Positions 63,762-64,000 of a stretch of 64,000 nucleotides of DNA are shown piece by piece (position 1 is the stretch's first letter; each line of letters starts with the position of its first letter). The stretch covers positions 1-64,000 of the forward strand of contig JADFXM010000034.1 in the NCBI GenBank assembly GCA_015233565.1, in the 5' to 3' direction. The translations under genes and the position numbers were made by a program. Under the pieces are notes generated by a model. The model was not told where the DNA came from. It saw only the letters and a program-made list of their open reading frames with translations, and did no database searches. Origin of the DNA: Candidatus Rifleibacteriota bacterium. GTDB taxonomy: Bacteria; Muiribacteriota; Ozemobacteria; Ozemobacterales; Ozemobacteraceae.

Positions 63762-64000
63762 GTGAAAAATTACAATAATATTTCTGATGATGACATTGAT
63801 GAAATAGACGACAGACTTTCAGAATCCTTGACACCTGAAAAAGCTGACATATCAAATTACCTGGACAACCCACCACCAGAGGAAGAATATTTGATTCATA
63901 ATTTGCTTATCTCCTGCTGGCTATTGACTCTTTCTGCCCCAGGTGGCTTTTCAAAAAGCTTTTTGGCCCTCATGTTTGCGGAAGCAATCGCAACCGGAGT
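63762..64000 (+). CDS. RepA-like AAA ATPase (partial at window end)
   Basis: A GTG at 63762, preceded by AAGGAA, opens a frame that runs without a stop to the window end (79 codons seen). The start is acidic (ISDDDIDEIDDRLSES). Then PPPEEEYLIHNLLISCWLLT precedes the P-loop SAPGGFSKSFLALMFAEAIA, like the RecA/RepA-type (AAA_25) ATPases of plasmids, which have a PGGxGKS P-loop. Here a serine replaces the second glycine of GKS-type loops. It is 70 nt after the primase gene, so the pair forms a replication module. Confidence 0.7.
   Translation, partial: MKNYNNISDDDIDEIDDRLSESLTPEKADISNYLDNPPPEEEYLIHNLLISCWLLTLSAPGGFSKSFLALMFAEAIATG

Noticed and set aside
1..64000. CRISPR array
   Set aside because: No regularly spaced repeats with unique spacers, and no Cas gene.

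Overview
The window is an AT-rich chromosomal segment of a free-living, probably anaerobic or facultative diderm bacterium. It is read mostly as single-copy housekeeping genes mixed with many secreted proteins of unknown function. Pointers are type IV pilin-like genes, several lipoprotein or Sec signal peptides, an S-layer-homology protein, an adenosylcobalamin-type ribonucleotide reductase, an AmmeMemoRadiSam-type radical SAM enzyme, HD-GYP signalling and two ECF sigma/anti-sigma pairs. My best guess is a poorly cultured deep lineage such as Candidatus Riflebacteria, but nothing in the sequence fixes the taxonomy.

Layout. 0.2-7.1 kb: a TPR protein, a GspK/PilX-like pseudopilin, an ECF sigma factor with a FecR-like anti-sigma factor, two prepilins and a LysM protein. 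7.5-9.0 kb: a secreted M14 carboxypeptidase with promoter and terminator. 9.3-13.8 kb: a tight HD-GYP / unknown / ECF sigma / anti-sigma / HtrA operon. 13.8-14.9 kb: a PTS EIIA-Ntr protein and a secreted lysine-rich zinc-ribbon protein. 15.1-20.0 kb (minus): GNAT, LuxE-like synthetase and a LuxC-PaaK fusion. 20.4-25.3 kb: DsbA/HCCA-like protein, NUDIX, ABC exporter pair, DMT transporter. 25.4-26.8 kb: a primary-type sigma factor with two N-terminal cysteine modules. 27-30 kb: small ACT-like protein, secreted proteins and a metallopeptidase lipoprotein. 30.5-33.4 kb (minus): GerW-like protein, unknown, amidohydrolase, membrane protein. 33.8-35.8 kb: Sel1-repeat protein and an LhgO-like oxidase.

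36.2-44.9 kb (minus): TIGR02757 protein, nrdJ, aroB, tatD, metG and a HAMP-GAF-degenerate GGDEF protein. 45.1 kb: radC. 46.1-51.5 kb (minus): fabF/fabZ, a secreted unknown, nitroreductase and class-III aminotransferase. 52-55 kb (minus): SPASM radical SAM protein with a 97-aa partner, and the AmmeMemo-type enzyme. 55.7-58.7 kb: SLH protein, membrane protein, serS. 59.8 kb: tmRNA. From just after the tmRNA to the right edge there is a plasmid/phage-like replication module (PrimPol-ATPase, then a RepA-like ATPase cut by the window edge), which looks like the start of an integrated element.

The intergenic DNA carries a set of small non-coding elements with terminal inverted repeats, some nested inside each other, at about 7.1, 35.8-36.2, 49.2-49.6 and 58.9-59.3 kb. 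Two copies show TAA target duplications, and one comes with an inferred empty site. These nested elements, the replication module at the tmRNA, the LuxC-PaaK/LuxE/GNAT operon and the cysteine-module sigma factor are the most interesting items. No CRISPR array, tRNA, rRNA or complete insertion sequence was found.
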